The translations under genes were made by a program, and so were the position numbers. DNA of 55,411 bases from Chromera velia (lineage: Eukaryota > Sar > Chromeraceae). Below the pieces are notes generated by a model. The model was not told where the DNA came from. It saw only the letters and a list, made by a program, of their open reading frames with translations, and ran no database searches. Shown one piece after another: positions 20,456-30,700 of this stretch. Location of the stretch: the NCBI GenBank assembly GCA_018398765.1, contig JAHBMJ010004007.1, positions 1 through 55,411 of the forward strand. Direction: 5' to 3'. The first letter of the stretch is position 1. Each line of letters starts with the position of its first letter.

Positions 20456-20985
20456 AGGGGAAGAAGAAGAAGAAAAGGAAGAAGAGGAAGACGAAAAAGA
20501 GGAAGAAGAAGAAGAAGAAGAAGAAGAAGAAGAAGAAGAAAAAGAAGAAGAAAAAGAAGAAGAAAAAGAAGAAGAAGAAGAAGAAGAAGAAGAAGAAGAA
20601 GAAGAAGAAAAAGCAGAAGAAAAAGAAGAAGAAGAAGAAGAAGAAGAAGAAGAAAAAGAAGAAGAAGAAGAAGTAGAAGAAAAAGAAGAAAAAGAAGAAG
20701 AAGAAGAAGAAGAAGAAGAAAAAGAAGAAAAAGAAGAAGAAGAAGAAAAAGAAGAAAAAGAAAAAGAAGAAGAAGAAGAAGAAGAAGAAGGAGAAGAAGA
20801 AGAAGAAGAAGAAGAAGAAGAAGAAGAAGAAGAAGAAGAAGAAGAAAAAGAAGAAGACGAAATACTAGGAGGAGGAGAAGAAGAGAGGAGGAGGAGGAGG
20901 AGGAGGAGGAGGAAGAAGAAGAAGAAGAAGAAAAAGAAGAAGAAGAAGAAGAAGAAGAAGAAGAAGAAGAAGAAGAAGAAGATAT
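20456..20985 (+). repeat. GAA trinucleotide array, about 530 bp
   Basis: Near-continuous GAAGAA with AAA, GGA and GAC variants. It lies at the 5' side of the dead LINE. It yields long Glu/Lys, Arg/Lys and Ser/Phe ORFs in all frames that are repeat artefacts. Confidence 0.95.
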
Positions 20986-22502
20986 CTCCCGGTGGTCTGG
21001 TCTCTTCCCACCCCCCCCTCCCTATCCTTTCCCGCCCTCTTTCTTTCCCCCGCCAGTGCCGGGGAAAGAGGAACAAAAACAAAAAGACTCAGAAGAAAAA
21101 GAAATTTGGCCAAGGTCGAAAGACTTGATCTTAGTATGACTTGAAAGACTTTAGCTCGGCCCTACTGGAAGATTTTAGCTCAGCCTTGCTCACTGCATGA
21201 ATTCCATACTAGCTCATACTCTAGCTCATACTAGAGCTTCATATAGCTTGATTGGGTTAGATCAGGTATTTCTATATTGCTCGGTCAGGTATTATTCTAA
21301 GTCTAGACCTTTTAGTACTTAGGGTCTAGGTATTTTCTTTTTTTAAAGTTTGGGGTTCCCTACTACATAACTTAGTATATAACAGCAATCGGTTGTACCA
21401 ACTGTGACGTTGAGAAGTCAAGTTGGACGTTATGCACCAATCGCCTGCAGATCAGCTTAAGGCTTCATACATATACTCTGTTAGTGTTTTGTGTTATGCA
21501 TGCTTGTGCTCTACATACTGCGTAATCGGCTGTCCGAGTGGTGGGGTATTTCTTGGTTATACGTTTTCTGGGGTCATGCTACCATGGTGGGACCTATCTA
21601 GCCATTCTGTCCATGCAACATTCATGTACGTGCGCGTATGGCCTAGCTGAAAGTATATAACGTGTGACGTGATGTGGCCTTCCGAGGTGATATACAGGTA
21701 AAACGTATCACAGCTGGATACATATGTACAAGCGGAATGTGCGCGCAGGCGTGTGCCGGCGACTGAGCCGCGACTCGGCATGCATTGCGACGACGAGACG
21801 GCGAGGAGACAGTAAGTACTGCGTAGAGCATATCGGAGCATATACAAGATCACAGAAGAATAACATAGAAATAAGATTATAGAATAGAGAAAGAAAGATC
21901 ATTTTCTCATACTTTAAACTGTTGGTGATGAAGGGAGTGCTCAGTGGTGAAAAGGAGGAGAGATATAAGATAAGGAGACGGTTGGGAAGAAAAAAAGAGA
22001 AATGTAGACCAGAGATAAATACGACAGAATATTTTGTCACAGTACTTTAAGATTTTCAGTGTTATGTTCTTTTTTTGGTTCTAAGGGCTACTAAGGGCCT
22101 TTTGTACTGCCGCACCTATTCTAACTAACTAACTCTATGATTCAGCTCCCCCCGGCCCGCGCCTCCGCGGGGCGTCATCGGGGCGTCATCCCGGGCACTT
22201 ATTAATACAAATAAGGGCCCCAGCCGAGATAAATTTTGCAACATTTTCGGCTGTTGCATCCGATTCCGCGCACACCCTGATTCTTGAAGATTGTGATCTG
22301 TCTGACAGATTGTTCAGCCTATTCTTCCTCTACTGACCATCCTTGATCATGGGCACAGAAGGCAGCTCCCAAGACGCTTGAGGCAGATCCTGCACACGAA
22401 AGCATCAGTAAGACCAGACTACTTCCGAAGCAGGAAGTCCAGCTCCGGCCTGACCGTATTTCAGAAAGTCTCCTCCCTCTATTGACCTCCTGGTAACACA
22501 AA
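20986..22502. other. Spacer without recognisable gene
   Basis: Short ORFs on both strands show no motif. CTAGCTCATACT words repeat near 21170-21240. A GC-rich patch at 22145-22195 contains a GGGGCGTCATC duplication. The right end would hold the promoter of the desaturase-like gene. Confidence 0.35.
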
Positions 22503-24258
22503 ATGACCTCCGCCAAACCCGCATCAAATGCCTCGGTGGACACAAAAGTGGCTGCCCAGGTCAGTTTGCGGTCCTCGTCGACCCCAGTAACTGTTTTTCT
22601 GTCCCACCGCACACTGATCCTCTTCCACCCCCCACCCTGACGGCTTGCAGAACATTCGGGCGAAGATCAGGGTAGAGGAGGAGAATGTCCGCGCGTCTTC
22701 AAAACTTCTCTCACGAGAAGCGGACGACCTTGTCGGCTTCCTCTTTCTCACAGGTGGGATGCACTCTTCTGTCCTCGCTGTGCAGATCTGCAGCTGCCTC
22801 CTCATTCGGGTACGATTAGACCGGACCAGTGTGATCACGTAGACATCCTATACTTCTGTCTGCAGGGTGGCTCGTAGCCTGTGTAGCCGTGTCTGCACTC
22901 TGGGCGACGGGCAGGATCCCAACCTTGGCGGCGATTGTGCTCAATGCATTGGCCTACTCTGTGGCCCACGAACAGGAGCACGACCTGATCCACAACCTGT
23001 ACTTCAAGACCCCCGCAGTGCAACACGTCGTCTTCTTTCTCATCTGGATTGCAAAGTCAAACATGCCTCCTTGGTGGAGAAAGAAGTGGTCTGTCAAACA
23101 AAGCCATACACGGAATGAGTGTGTGCCATGCGTCTACCATGATCATGTCCGTGTGTCGCATGATCACAGTGGACGTTGGCAGTGATCAACCTCTATCTGA
23201 TGATAGAGGAAGGACGTGCCGTCTCCTTCATGACGACCCTCTTTTCCTGTCTGCCCTTCCGAAGAGTCTGCTGCGTGAGCTTGCACACCCTGCTTGTACT
23301 ACTTAGTGCTGCTGGCTGCCCCATTCCATCCCATTCCCTTCCCTGTTAACAGTCTCAACCGGCCCTTTCCTTCACTTACTTTACCCTCTGCGTTCCAGCG
23401 CACTGCCTCCTATCTCTGAGTTTTACGAGAGACGATGGCGCTTACGATTCTGATGTGACTCCGCTCTGTGTGCTTTTCTGTCTGTCTGTCTGCAGGCATC
23501 TGCACCACCATCTCGAGAGTGGGCAGAAGGTAGACGTGGAAGAGAGAATTATCGGAATTGGTCTGCCCATCGGACCGAAGAGAATTCTGATCACCCTCAC
23601 CAGTTTGTTCAGCTCCCTGGTGATGGACGATCTCCATGAAGCCATCCCTGATTTCTCTCGTCGCAACCTTGTGGTCTTCTCTGCCCTTGTCATTTGGAGC
23701 AACATCACAGTCGCATGGCACGCAGTCTCCATGTTCGCACCCGCAGCAGCAGCCGTTGTGTTCCAGCACGCCCCCTGGCTCGCTGCCTATTCGCCCTTCG
23801 TGATTGGATTTGCAGTTTGCATTGCATGGCCCAACATGTTGCGTCAGTTTTGCCTTGTGTTGATCACCACGTGGTGCCACTACTACGGAGACATTCCCGA
23901 AGACGACGTCTTCTACCAGGTGCAGGTCCTCAACCACCCTGTGCTTCTGCCGTTCCAGCTGTTCTGCTGGAATTTCGGTGCCACTCACGTGGTGCACCAT
24001 TTCGTGACCAGACAACCCTTCTGGGTGAGGACACTGGTGTACCCCCTTGTGGTGGAGACGTTGAGGGAAGAAGGCATTCCTGTGAATGATCTGAGTAGCA
24101 TTTTGAGAAATAACAGGTTCTTTTTGGAATCTGCTGAGGCAGAGAAGGAGGAGGGGGAGAAAGAGGCACAGAGCAGTCCGAAGGGAAAGGAGAAGGAGGC
24201 AGAAAAGGTCATGAAGGAAGGGGTGCGCACACGATCACAAAAGATTCGTGGAAACTGA
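22503..24258 (+). CDS. Membrane fatty-acid desaturase/hydroxylase-like protein, four exons
   Basis: Exons 22503-22559, 22651-22753, 22866-23118 and 23496-24258 join in phase (0, 1, 2) to give 391 residues. Introns are 91, 112 and 377 bp with GT donors and TGCAG acceptors. The protein has the three histidine boxes of the di-iron membrane desaturase superfamily: HEQEH at 88-92 (with H96), HLHHH at 139-143 created across the third intron, and HVVHH at 302-306. Hydrophobic segments lie at about 54-87, 100-116, 175-215 and 225-260. Such enzymes insert double bonds or hydroxyls into acyl chains in the ER or plastid envelope; the exact substrate cannot be told. The C-terminal ~60 residues are a Lys/Glu-rich tail, unusual for the core family. 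Intron phases and intact boxes argue for a working gene. Confidence 0.85.
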
Positions 24259-24596
24259 TTGAGTTTACCTCAGCGCTTCCTGCAGGACGTACAGCAAGAT
24301 AACTCGTAATGATCTGAAGACCCGTTTTTGTCGTCCATGTCTCCCGTTGTGGTTGCAAGCAAAGGAAAGAAGACCCGCGTTGGTGTTGGTGAGAGAAAGT
24401 AGAAAGAAAGGGACGGGGAAAAGGGAGGGAAGGAGGTCTCGAGACTCCATTCAGAAAGGGAGAGAATTAAGGAGGGAGACAGCTCAATAGAAAGGAAAAT
24501 CGGTCTGTCAGTCAGTCTGTCTGATGCTGTCTTTCTCTTCTCTTGTCCGCTCTCGTCACAGGTTGACGGGTGGGGGGGAAGAGTTGAGAGAGAGAG

Positions 24597-24627
<31 letters not shown>

Positions 24628-25403
24628 AAAGATGACTCCAGCCCAGTCAGTCGAAGTAACTGAAGAAAAAAGAAAGAAAGTGAGTGAATGAGTGCATGTG
24701 TATGAGTGTATGAATGTGCTTACCTTGAGAATGTGAGAATGCTGGGGTTTGCTTCTGCATGTATGGGTGCATGGGGGAGGTCCTTTGTCCGTCTTTGGTT
24801 CCCTTTGTCATCTGTTCTTTTCTTTCTTTCTTTTTTTGCTTCCTTAGCGTCTTCAACAAACAAGAGCAGGAGAGCGAAAAAGAAAGATCGAACGAACGAG
24901 CAAACAGGGAGATCGATGATCGAAGAAAGCAAATCCGCTCCAAGACCGTGAAACAATGATTGCAATGCCAGTCAGAAGAATGAATGAAGTGACGGAGGTT
25001 CTTTCAATTTAGTTGGTGGTGGTATGCCCACTCGCTTTGCTTGACACTTTTGGCTTTATTGATGGTTCAACTGATTGACTATCGATTCAACGAAAGGAAA
25101 CATGGACTGCTGATGAGAGGGACTGCAATTACAGAAAAGAGACAGAGAGTCCCGGAGGTTTTTCCAGAACGCATGCACCCTCCATTACTTTCTTTCTTTC
25201 TTTATCTTCTTCTGGCTTTTTTCGTTCTTCCTCTGTCTAGATCGCAATTCTCGATCGACTCCTTCTCCTCCTCCTCTTGTCCTTCGTTTCCCTTCCTGCC
25301 TCTGACACCTCTTTTCGCAGTAATTAAGTACTTCTCCTCGATGGATGGATCGTCTTCCTCTCCTCGTGCGTGCCTGACCGAAAGTGGTCAGGACTGACTG
25401 CAG
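24259..25403. other. Spacer with AGAA microsatellite
   Basis: A GA/AGAA run lies at about 24585-24630. CTTT-rich stretches occur on both sides. No convincing gene; several ORFs of 60-120 codons lack motifs. Confidence 0.4.
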
Positions 25404-25619
25404 TCACGCATGCAGCGCTCCTCTCTCCTTTCGCTTTCTTGTTACTATCCGTCCAAATTTTGATTTCACGATCTGTTTCCTGAATTCTCTCTCTGTTTGG
25501 TTTTGGCTTGTGATCCATTCTTGGAACTCCTCTATTATTTCGGGGGGGCATTTCGTGAGAGCATGCCTACTCCACCCCGGAGGTGCCTTCGGCCCTCCCC
25601 TATTTTGGGATGCTGACAC
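25404..25619 (-). CDS. Short hypothetical ORF
   Basis: A 71-codon frame whose 3' half (PPEIIEEFQEWI, then a Lys/Arg-rich end) looks like amphipathic helix followed by a basic tail. The plus strand is also open here, so the choice of strand is uncertain. The first residues (Gly/Pro rich) may be the end of a longer exon. No family recognised. Confidence 0.2.
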   Translation of the reverse strand: MSASQNRGGPKAPPGWSRHALTKCPPEIIEEFQEWITSQNQTEREFRKQIVKSKFGRIVTRKRKERGALHA

Positions 25620-25872
25620 GCCGTTTATTTATTTCAGAGAACAAGTGAATTCAAAGGGCGGCAAGAAAAAGAAGGGAGGGACGCCATAAATGTGTTTCTT
25701 TCACCGCTTGCATGGGAGCTGCTGTAAACTACAGGCATGCTTTCGCTTCTGCTTATACTCTTCTTTGGTTCTTTTAACTTCCTTAATTTTTTAATCAAGT
25801 TAAGTTAACTTCCTGAGACTGGACCTGAGTGCTTTACCTTTTTCTGCCTTCTTGTTCATTTTAATCACCCAG

Positions 25873-25983
25873 CCTCACCGGACCTACAAAGACCGGCGCC
25901 GCGTTCATGTCTCCTTGACCAACGATGTCGAGCAGATGATCGAGAGAATGCAAGAGACTTTGGATGTTGTCATGAATAAATAA
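25873..25983 (+). CDS. Possible terminal exon of an unknown gene
   Basis: A CACCCAG acceptor at 25866-25872 is followed by 36 codons and a TAA: an Arg/Lys-rich start, then VSLTNDVEQMIERMQE, a helical end. An earlier acceptor-flanked stretch at about 25640-25690 encodes NSKGGKKKKGGTP and might be a preceding exon, but no in-phase donor joins them. Function unknown. Confidence 0.25.
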   Translation, partial: PHRTYKDRRRVHVSLTNDVEQMIERMQETLDVVMNK

Positions 25984-26194
25984 TCGATCCCAGCATGGAT
26001 CACTTGAATCATTAATTAATTCACGTCTTTTTCAATGAAGATTTTTATTAAATGAAGATTGTATGTAGGCATATGATTTTGATATTTTTTTGTTGCAACA
26101 GACAGAAACACTCTAAACCATTCTAAACCTGTTAGGCCCATAACGCAGTGTACATTCTGTAATCAGCCACTTATAGAGAGGAGGCAGGCGTGCA

Positions 26195-27424
26195 TAGTGA
26201 CCATGTTTGATTTGATTATATTTGATTTGATTTGATTTGAGCTTCAACCTCAAATATTTGATATTTGAGGTAAGATTTGAGGTTAACCTCTTAGGGTTCC
26301 TCACTGAGTCACTGACTTACTGTCACTCTGATCATTTTTCTCATGACAATAGTTATCAGAACATTTCTGATGTGTGTTTCAAAAATTTAAAAAAATATAT
26401 ATATAATTATAACTTATCAGTTCCGTAAAAAAAATATGCCTGTGTGGCAGTGTATATACACTAGTCACTGAGACTCACTCTAGTACTAATAGAGATTAAG
26501 AACGTAAAATTGATAGATTTAAAATTGCATATGACTTTTTGTTGATACGATAAAGTTAGAGCACGTACCAAAATTGAGGTGACAATCACTCAGCTTTATG
26601 GCACTTCCTTTTGATTCTCTTCTCATGCGTCTCTGCATATGGTGCGACCACGGCTTCTGCTTCATCTTTGGTGGGGAAAAACGTTTGCACGTCAGGCTGC
26701 TTCGTCCCCCCCGCCCCCTCCGACCGCTTCTCCTGTCTTTTTTGGAGCAGCTGCACATGTTTGTCAGACGTGATTGTCAAACCATGCTGATTGATGAGAT
26801 GGGTTTGAAAAGAACTGGTTGCCGCTGCTGTATACTCACAGCCACAAATAGTTTCTCCTCCCCCCTCAGCTCCTTGTATTTTTACCTGACACTGAATCAC
26901 ATTTGCCCCCTTTTGCACGGACCATATTTTTTTTGCGTACCCGGCTCTAAAAACAAATGCCTCCTTCTTCCCGTTCGACCCTGTCGGATTGTGTAACATG
27001 TCTTTAGTACTCTTTACGGGGTGTAAAATGTTTGCAAATGCTCAAAAAGGGGGCCGTAAAAGATGTTTTAGCACCAGAAAAGTTAACACAGCTGTTCAGG
27101 AAAACGTTTCGCTGATCGGTTTACCTCTGCATGAAGTAAAAGGGGGTAAAACGTCAATTTCAGTGCAGCTCAAAACGTTTTTTTTTTGAGAGCAAACCAT
27201 CAAGATTTAGGTTTTTTCATTTGAATCAGCATACGTGACGGATCGGTACTTGCAAAAAGTTTTTTCGGGACCTTCATATTTGAGGTTGAAAGTCATATTG
27301 ATCAAATATTTGATCGTATTTGATAGGTCTTTAAACACTAGGTCCTCCCTGACTAGATATTTGATTTGAGCTTAAGCCCTCCCTCAAATCAAATCAAATC
27401 AAATCAAATCAAACATGGTCATTA
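26195..27424. mobile_element. hAT-family DNA transposon remnant, 1.23 kb
   Basis: Perfect 8-bp target duplication GGCGTGCA flanks the element at 26187-26194 and 27425-27432. Terminal inverted repeats start TAGTGACCATG and TAATGACCATG and continue into TTTGATTTGATT runs. An 8-bp duplication with a TA..G-type terminus is characteristic of hAT elements. The interior keeps only a BED-finger N-terminal frame; the catalytic transposase domain is absent, so the copy is non-autonomous. Its position inside the copia LTR dates it after the copia insertion. Confidence 0.85.
26586..26999 (-). CDS. BED-type zinc finger ORF of hAT transposase N-terminus
   Basis: 137 codons from an ATG at 26999. The frame has AKKIWSVQKGANVIQCQV, then CGCEY, then TSSFQTHLINQHG: the spacing C..C...H...H with a preceding aromatic is that of BED fingers, the DNA-binding domain at the start of hAT transposases. 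After the finger come a basic segment and a short helix before the stop. The RNase-H-fold catalytic domain and dimerisation domain are missing, consistent with internal deletion. It may still bind the element ends if expressed. Confidence 0.65.
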   Translation of the reverse strand: MLHNPTGSNGKKEAFVFRAGYAKKIWSVQKGANVIQCQVKIQGAEGGGETICGCEYTAAATSSFQTHLINQHGLTITSDKHVQLLQKRQEKRSEGAGGTKQPDVQTFFPTKDEAEAVVAPYAETHEKRIKRKCHKAE

Positions 27425-27696
27425 GGCGTGCATTGGTCGGCCCGACTTGGCCGATCCCGTGCTGCTGCGTTGCCTATCGGTGCGACGAGGCTTGAGACAT
27501 TACGGAGAAAATGCATGCGTTAATCCATGTTGTGAAGTTGCTTAGTGAAACATTCAGGGTGATTCGATGGAACAACTCTCGATCGATAAGAGCAGAAGCC
27601 GAACAAACATCTTGCATTATTATTCCTGTATAGAGTACTGTATAAGTGACTAGACTGATGACATTGTCCTTAAGTGGACCATTCTAGTTCTCTTTA

Positions 27697-27712
27697 TGGT
27701 AGCAGTTGGTTC
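27697..27712 (+). other. Primer-binding site of copia element
   Basis: Immediately after the LTR end lies TGGTAGCAGTTGGTTC. The TGGTAxCAG start resembles the tRNA-Met-type sites common in copia elements; the exact tRNA is not certain. Confidence 0.5.
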
Positions 27713-27771
27713 TTTCCTCTTTCTCCTCAGGGTCTGTTAGTCTGTATCAGATTGTAGCTTTCCCTCTCTGA

Positions 27772-30700
27772 TAGACGGAGACCAACCTCGAGGGGCCGAT
27801 GGCCGTTTTAGCTCCAAGGGCCCTTCTGATCAAAGCCCCAGCCCCTCTGACTTGGACTTGTTAACCGCCAATGTCAACAAATTGGTGCAGTTGTTTCTTT
27901 CTCAGTCCACTTCTGTTCCGTCTCCGACTCCCACCCCCACCACTGACACGGAGAAATTCGCCCAATAGAAGTGCGAGCTCCCCTTCAAAAACACTCATGG
28001 AGGTAGAGTCGTGATTGTCAAGGCGTTTGAAGACCACTGCAAATTGCAGCCTGCGAGTGCGCCGTTAGACATCCGTGCAGCAGCATTCCGCCAGGGTTTG
28101 TAAAAATACCCTGAGCTCTACGATCTTGTCTCAGATTTCTCCCCCCCCGAGTCTGATGATGTCGAACACTGCAAGAATGTCATCTTACAGTCCTCGGGGG
28201 AAACCGAACACAAGCGGATGTTCACAAACTTCCGCTCCCTTTTTACTCTGTTCACTTCCAACTCCTCCAACGTTGAGAAGTATATCGAGACGGTGAAGGC
28301 AGCCTGCCGAGAAATTTCCCGTCTCTTGTTGCAGGAAGAGATTGTCCCTGTGTGGTCCGGGGCGGGGAACAAAACCGATCTCAGCACTTAGAGGGTGGAG
28401 AAGAAGCTCGTTCCCCTCCTTGACTCCCTTACCCGCCGTCAGGGGCAGCTCGCTTCCCTGGTCCTCATCAACGGCATTTCTGACAACACTGTGCATGCGA
28501 ATGTTGAGAGCAGCATCGCCTCCCATATGCCTTTCGACAGAGATGATGGTACGGTAGCTAAATTCTGCCACTTTGCCCAGCCCTCTTGTTTTTCCCGTCT
28601 CCCTGCCAATCCGTCCGTTCCCGCACAAACGCATGGCGTACAGCTAACGGGTCGTTCTTCCACTGGCCACCCTCGGCCCCGTGCGAGTCACTGTAAGCCG
28701 TCTCAAAAGCGCCCTCACTGTGAGCACAAGACCCACCATCCTGAAGAGTGCCTGAAACAGCACTACTGCAGCGATTGTGATCATTGGGGACACAAGACTA
28801 GTAACTGTGACCTCGCCCGTAACCACTTTGCCCTCTTGAGGGCCTACGGCTACAGCGGAGGTGGGGGCGGGTCCGGCGGGAATGGGAGCAGGCAGGGAAA
28901 GAGGGGGAGACAGTCCACAGGATCAGGGAAGGGGCATGCTCGTCAGCAGGGAGGGGCCCTAACTGGCGAGACGAATGAGTCAGAAGCATCGGATACAAAT
29001 TCGGAGGCCTCCCCTGCAGCTGCCGCTGTAGGACATTTATCACAGTCAACTTTTTTTCTTCCTGTTTCTTCTGGTTTCTCTTTTGACGGTTTTGCGTGTT
29101 TGCTTGATCTGGGTGCAAGTGGCACTACGTGTACTCGTGGCTGGCTGAATAAGCATGCTGAAGAGTCAGGGTTACAATAGACTGAGACTGATTTGCCGAC
29201 AGCTCTTACCGTTGTTACTGCTTGTCAAACGAAAGTGAGGATGCGGTGCCGTGCCACCATTCCTTGCAAAGTAAATGGGCAGCCTGCTGTGTTGAAACCG
29301 TCCATCATAGAAACAGAAGCAGTCACCCTTCCATTCATCGGCAATCAGCGTCTCATCAAACTAGGCGCGCGATTTGACTATCGGACTAGATCCTTGGAAC
29401 TCCCCTCCACCGTTATCAATTTTCTCCGTACAGCAAATGATCTATTTTTTCTGCTTCTGGAGATAGACGGGACTTCCCCGCCTGAGTCCCCACCTGCTTT
29501 GAATTCCTCTTTTGTGTCTCCAGCAGCCGTTGCAGTAGACCCTGCATCGCCTGTGTCCCCTCCGTTGTCTCCTTCTCCGGTTGTCCTTGCAAATGGGCAC
29601 CTCCCCGCTCGTTTGAAGGCAGCCAAACAGAAGAAACAGCACCGAGAAAATCGCACCCAGTCTTATGTTGTGAAAACCTATTTGGAAGAATCTGCTGTCT
29701 CTCCCTCCGTTTCATCATCTTGTGACAGTTCTTCAGCCTCCGATCAGTCTCCTTCTCAGCAGCCAAAATCTTCTTTCTCACAGGACCCCCCCCTCATCTC
29801 CATCAAAGCCACTGTTGATGAACTCATCCGCGCACATCACAAATGGTTAGGACATGCAGGCATCGAGGCCACTTAGCATTCTCTCCGTGCATCCCTTTCT
29901 GACCTTCTTCCTGGTCGCAGCAGCATTTCCCACGATACCGTTCAACGCGCCCTGCTCCTATGCATCCGAGGGGGTACGTGTGCGCATGTGAAGCCAAGAC
30001 ATGGGGGAGACGGCACCCGGGGGTCTTTGAAGGTCGATCGTCCCGGGTAGCAAGTATGTTGTGACCTTGTGATGGGGTTGAAAGGGAGGTATTCATTGCA
30101 CATCCAAGACCAGCATGATGACTGGCTCGCTCAAGAAGTAGTTGAAACAAAAGATTCTGCCACAATCCGTACTGCCTATGATTGTTGGTCCCGGAGTCTG
30201 GAGGGTGACCTCACCCCTGAGGTGATGACCGATCACGGGCCCGAATTTCAAGGTGATTGGTGTGAGTGGTTGGCTGAGCGGGAAGCCATAAACCCCTTGA
30301 CCTCTGTAGGCAGCCACCACTCTCTCGGCAAAACAGAGCGTTTCCATCGTGAGTGGCTACAATTTTGCGGGGCATTCTCAAAGATCGAGGTCTTGATGAT
30401 TCGTATTGGAAGGAGTTTGCTTCCCTTACCACAGCCAAATACAATCGTCAGCCTCGAGGGTCCACTCACAAGAGCCCATTCGAGCGACGCTGGGGTGTCC
30501 AGCCACCCAGTCCTCCCATCGACGCCCTGCATGACCTCCTTCAGACCTCCCGTCGCCCCTCTGCTGAGACGTCCCCATTCCCCATTGGTTCGTCCGTCCT
30601 CTACTATCACCCTGACCATCCCTGCGCCAAGCTTGCACCCCTCTACACTTCTACAACTGTTCTGCAGCGCATAAGTGAGCATGTGTTCCAATTGTGTCTT

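Larger units (their letters stand above)
26158..27696 (+). repeat. Left LTR of the copia element, split by hAT insertion
   Basis: 26158-26194 and 27433-27696 together (301 bp) match the right LTR at roughly 90 percent. It begins TGTAATCAGCC and ends GTTCTCTTTA (CTTCA in the right copy). The middle, 26195-27424, is the hAT insertion; 27425-27432 is the second copy of its target duplication. Confidence 0.85.

Noticed and set aside
20181-21139. Long Glu/Lys-, Arg/Lys- and Ser/Phe-rich ORFs of about 240-390 codons
   Set aside because: They are six-frame readings of the GAA repeat joined to flanking LINE sequence; no independent protein is supported apart from the endonuclease part on the minus strand.
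23410-24015. 201-codon ORF on the minus strand
   Set aside because: Antisense to exon 4 of the desaturase-like gene, whose histidine boxes and phases fix the coding strand.
28118-29781. Minus-strand ORFs across the copia gag and protease
   Set aside because: The plus strand carries the zinc knuckle and protease motifs in the expected order.
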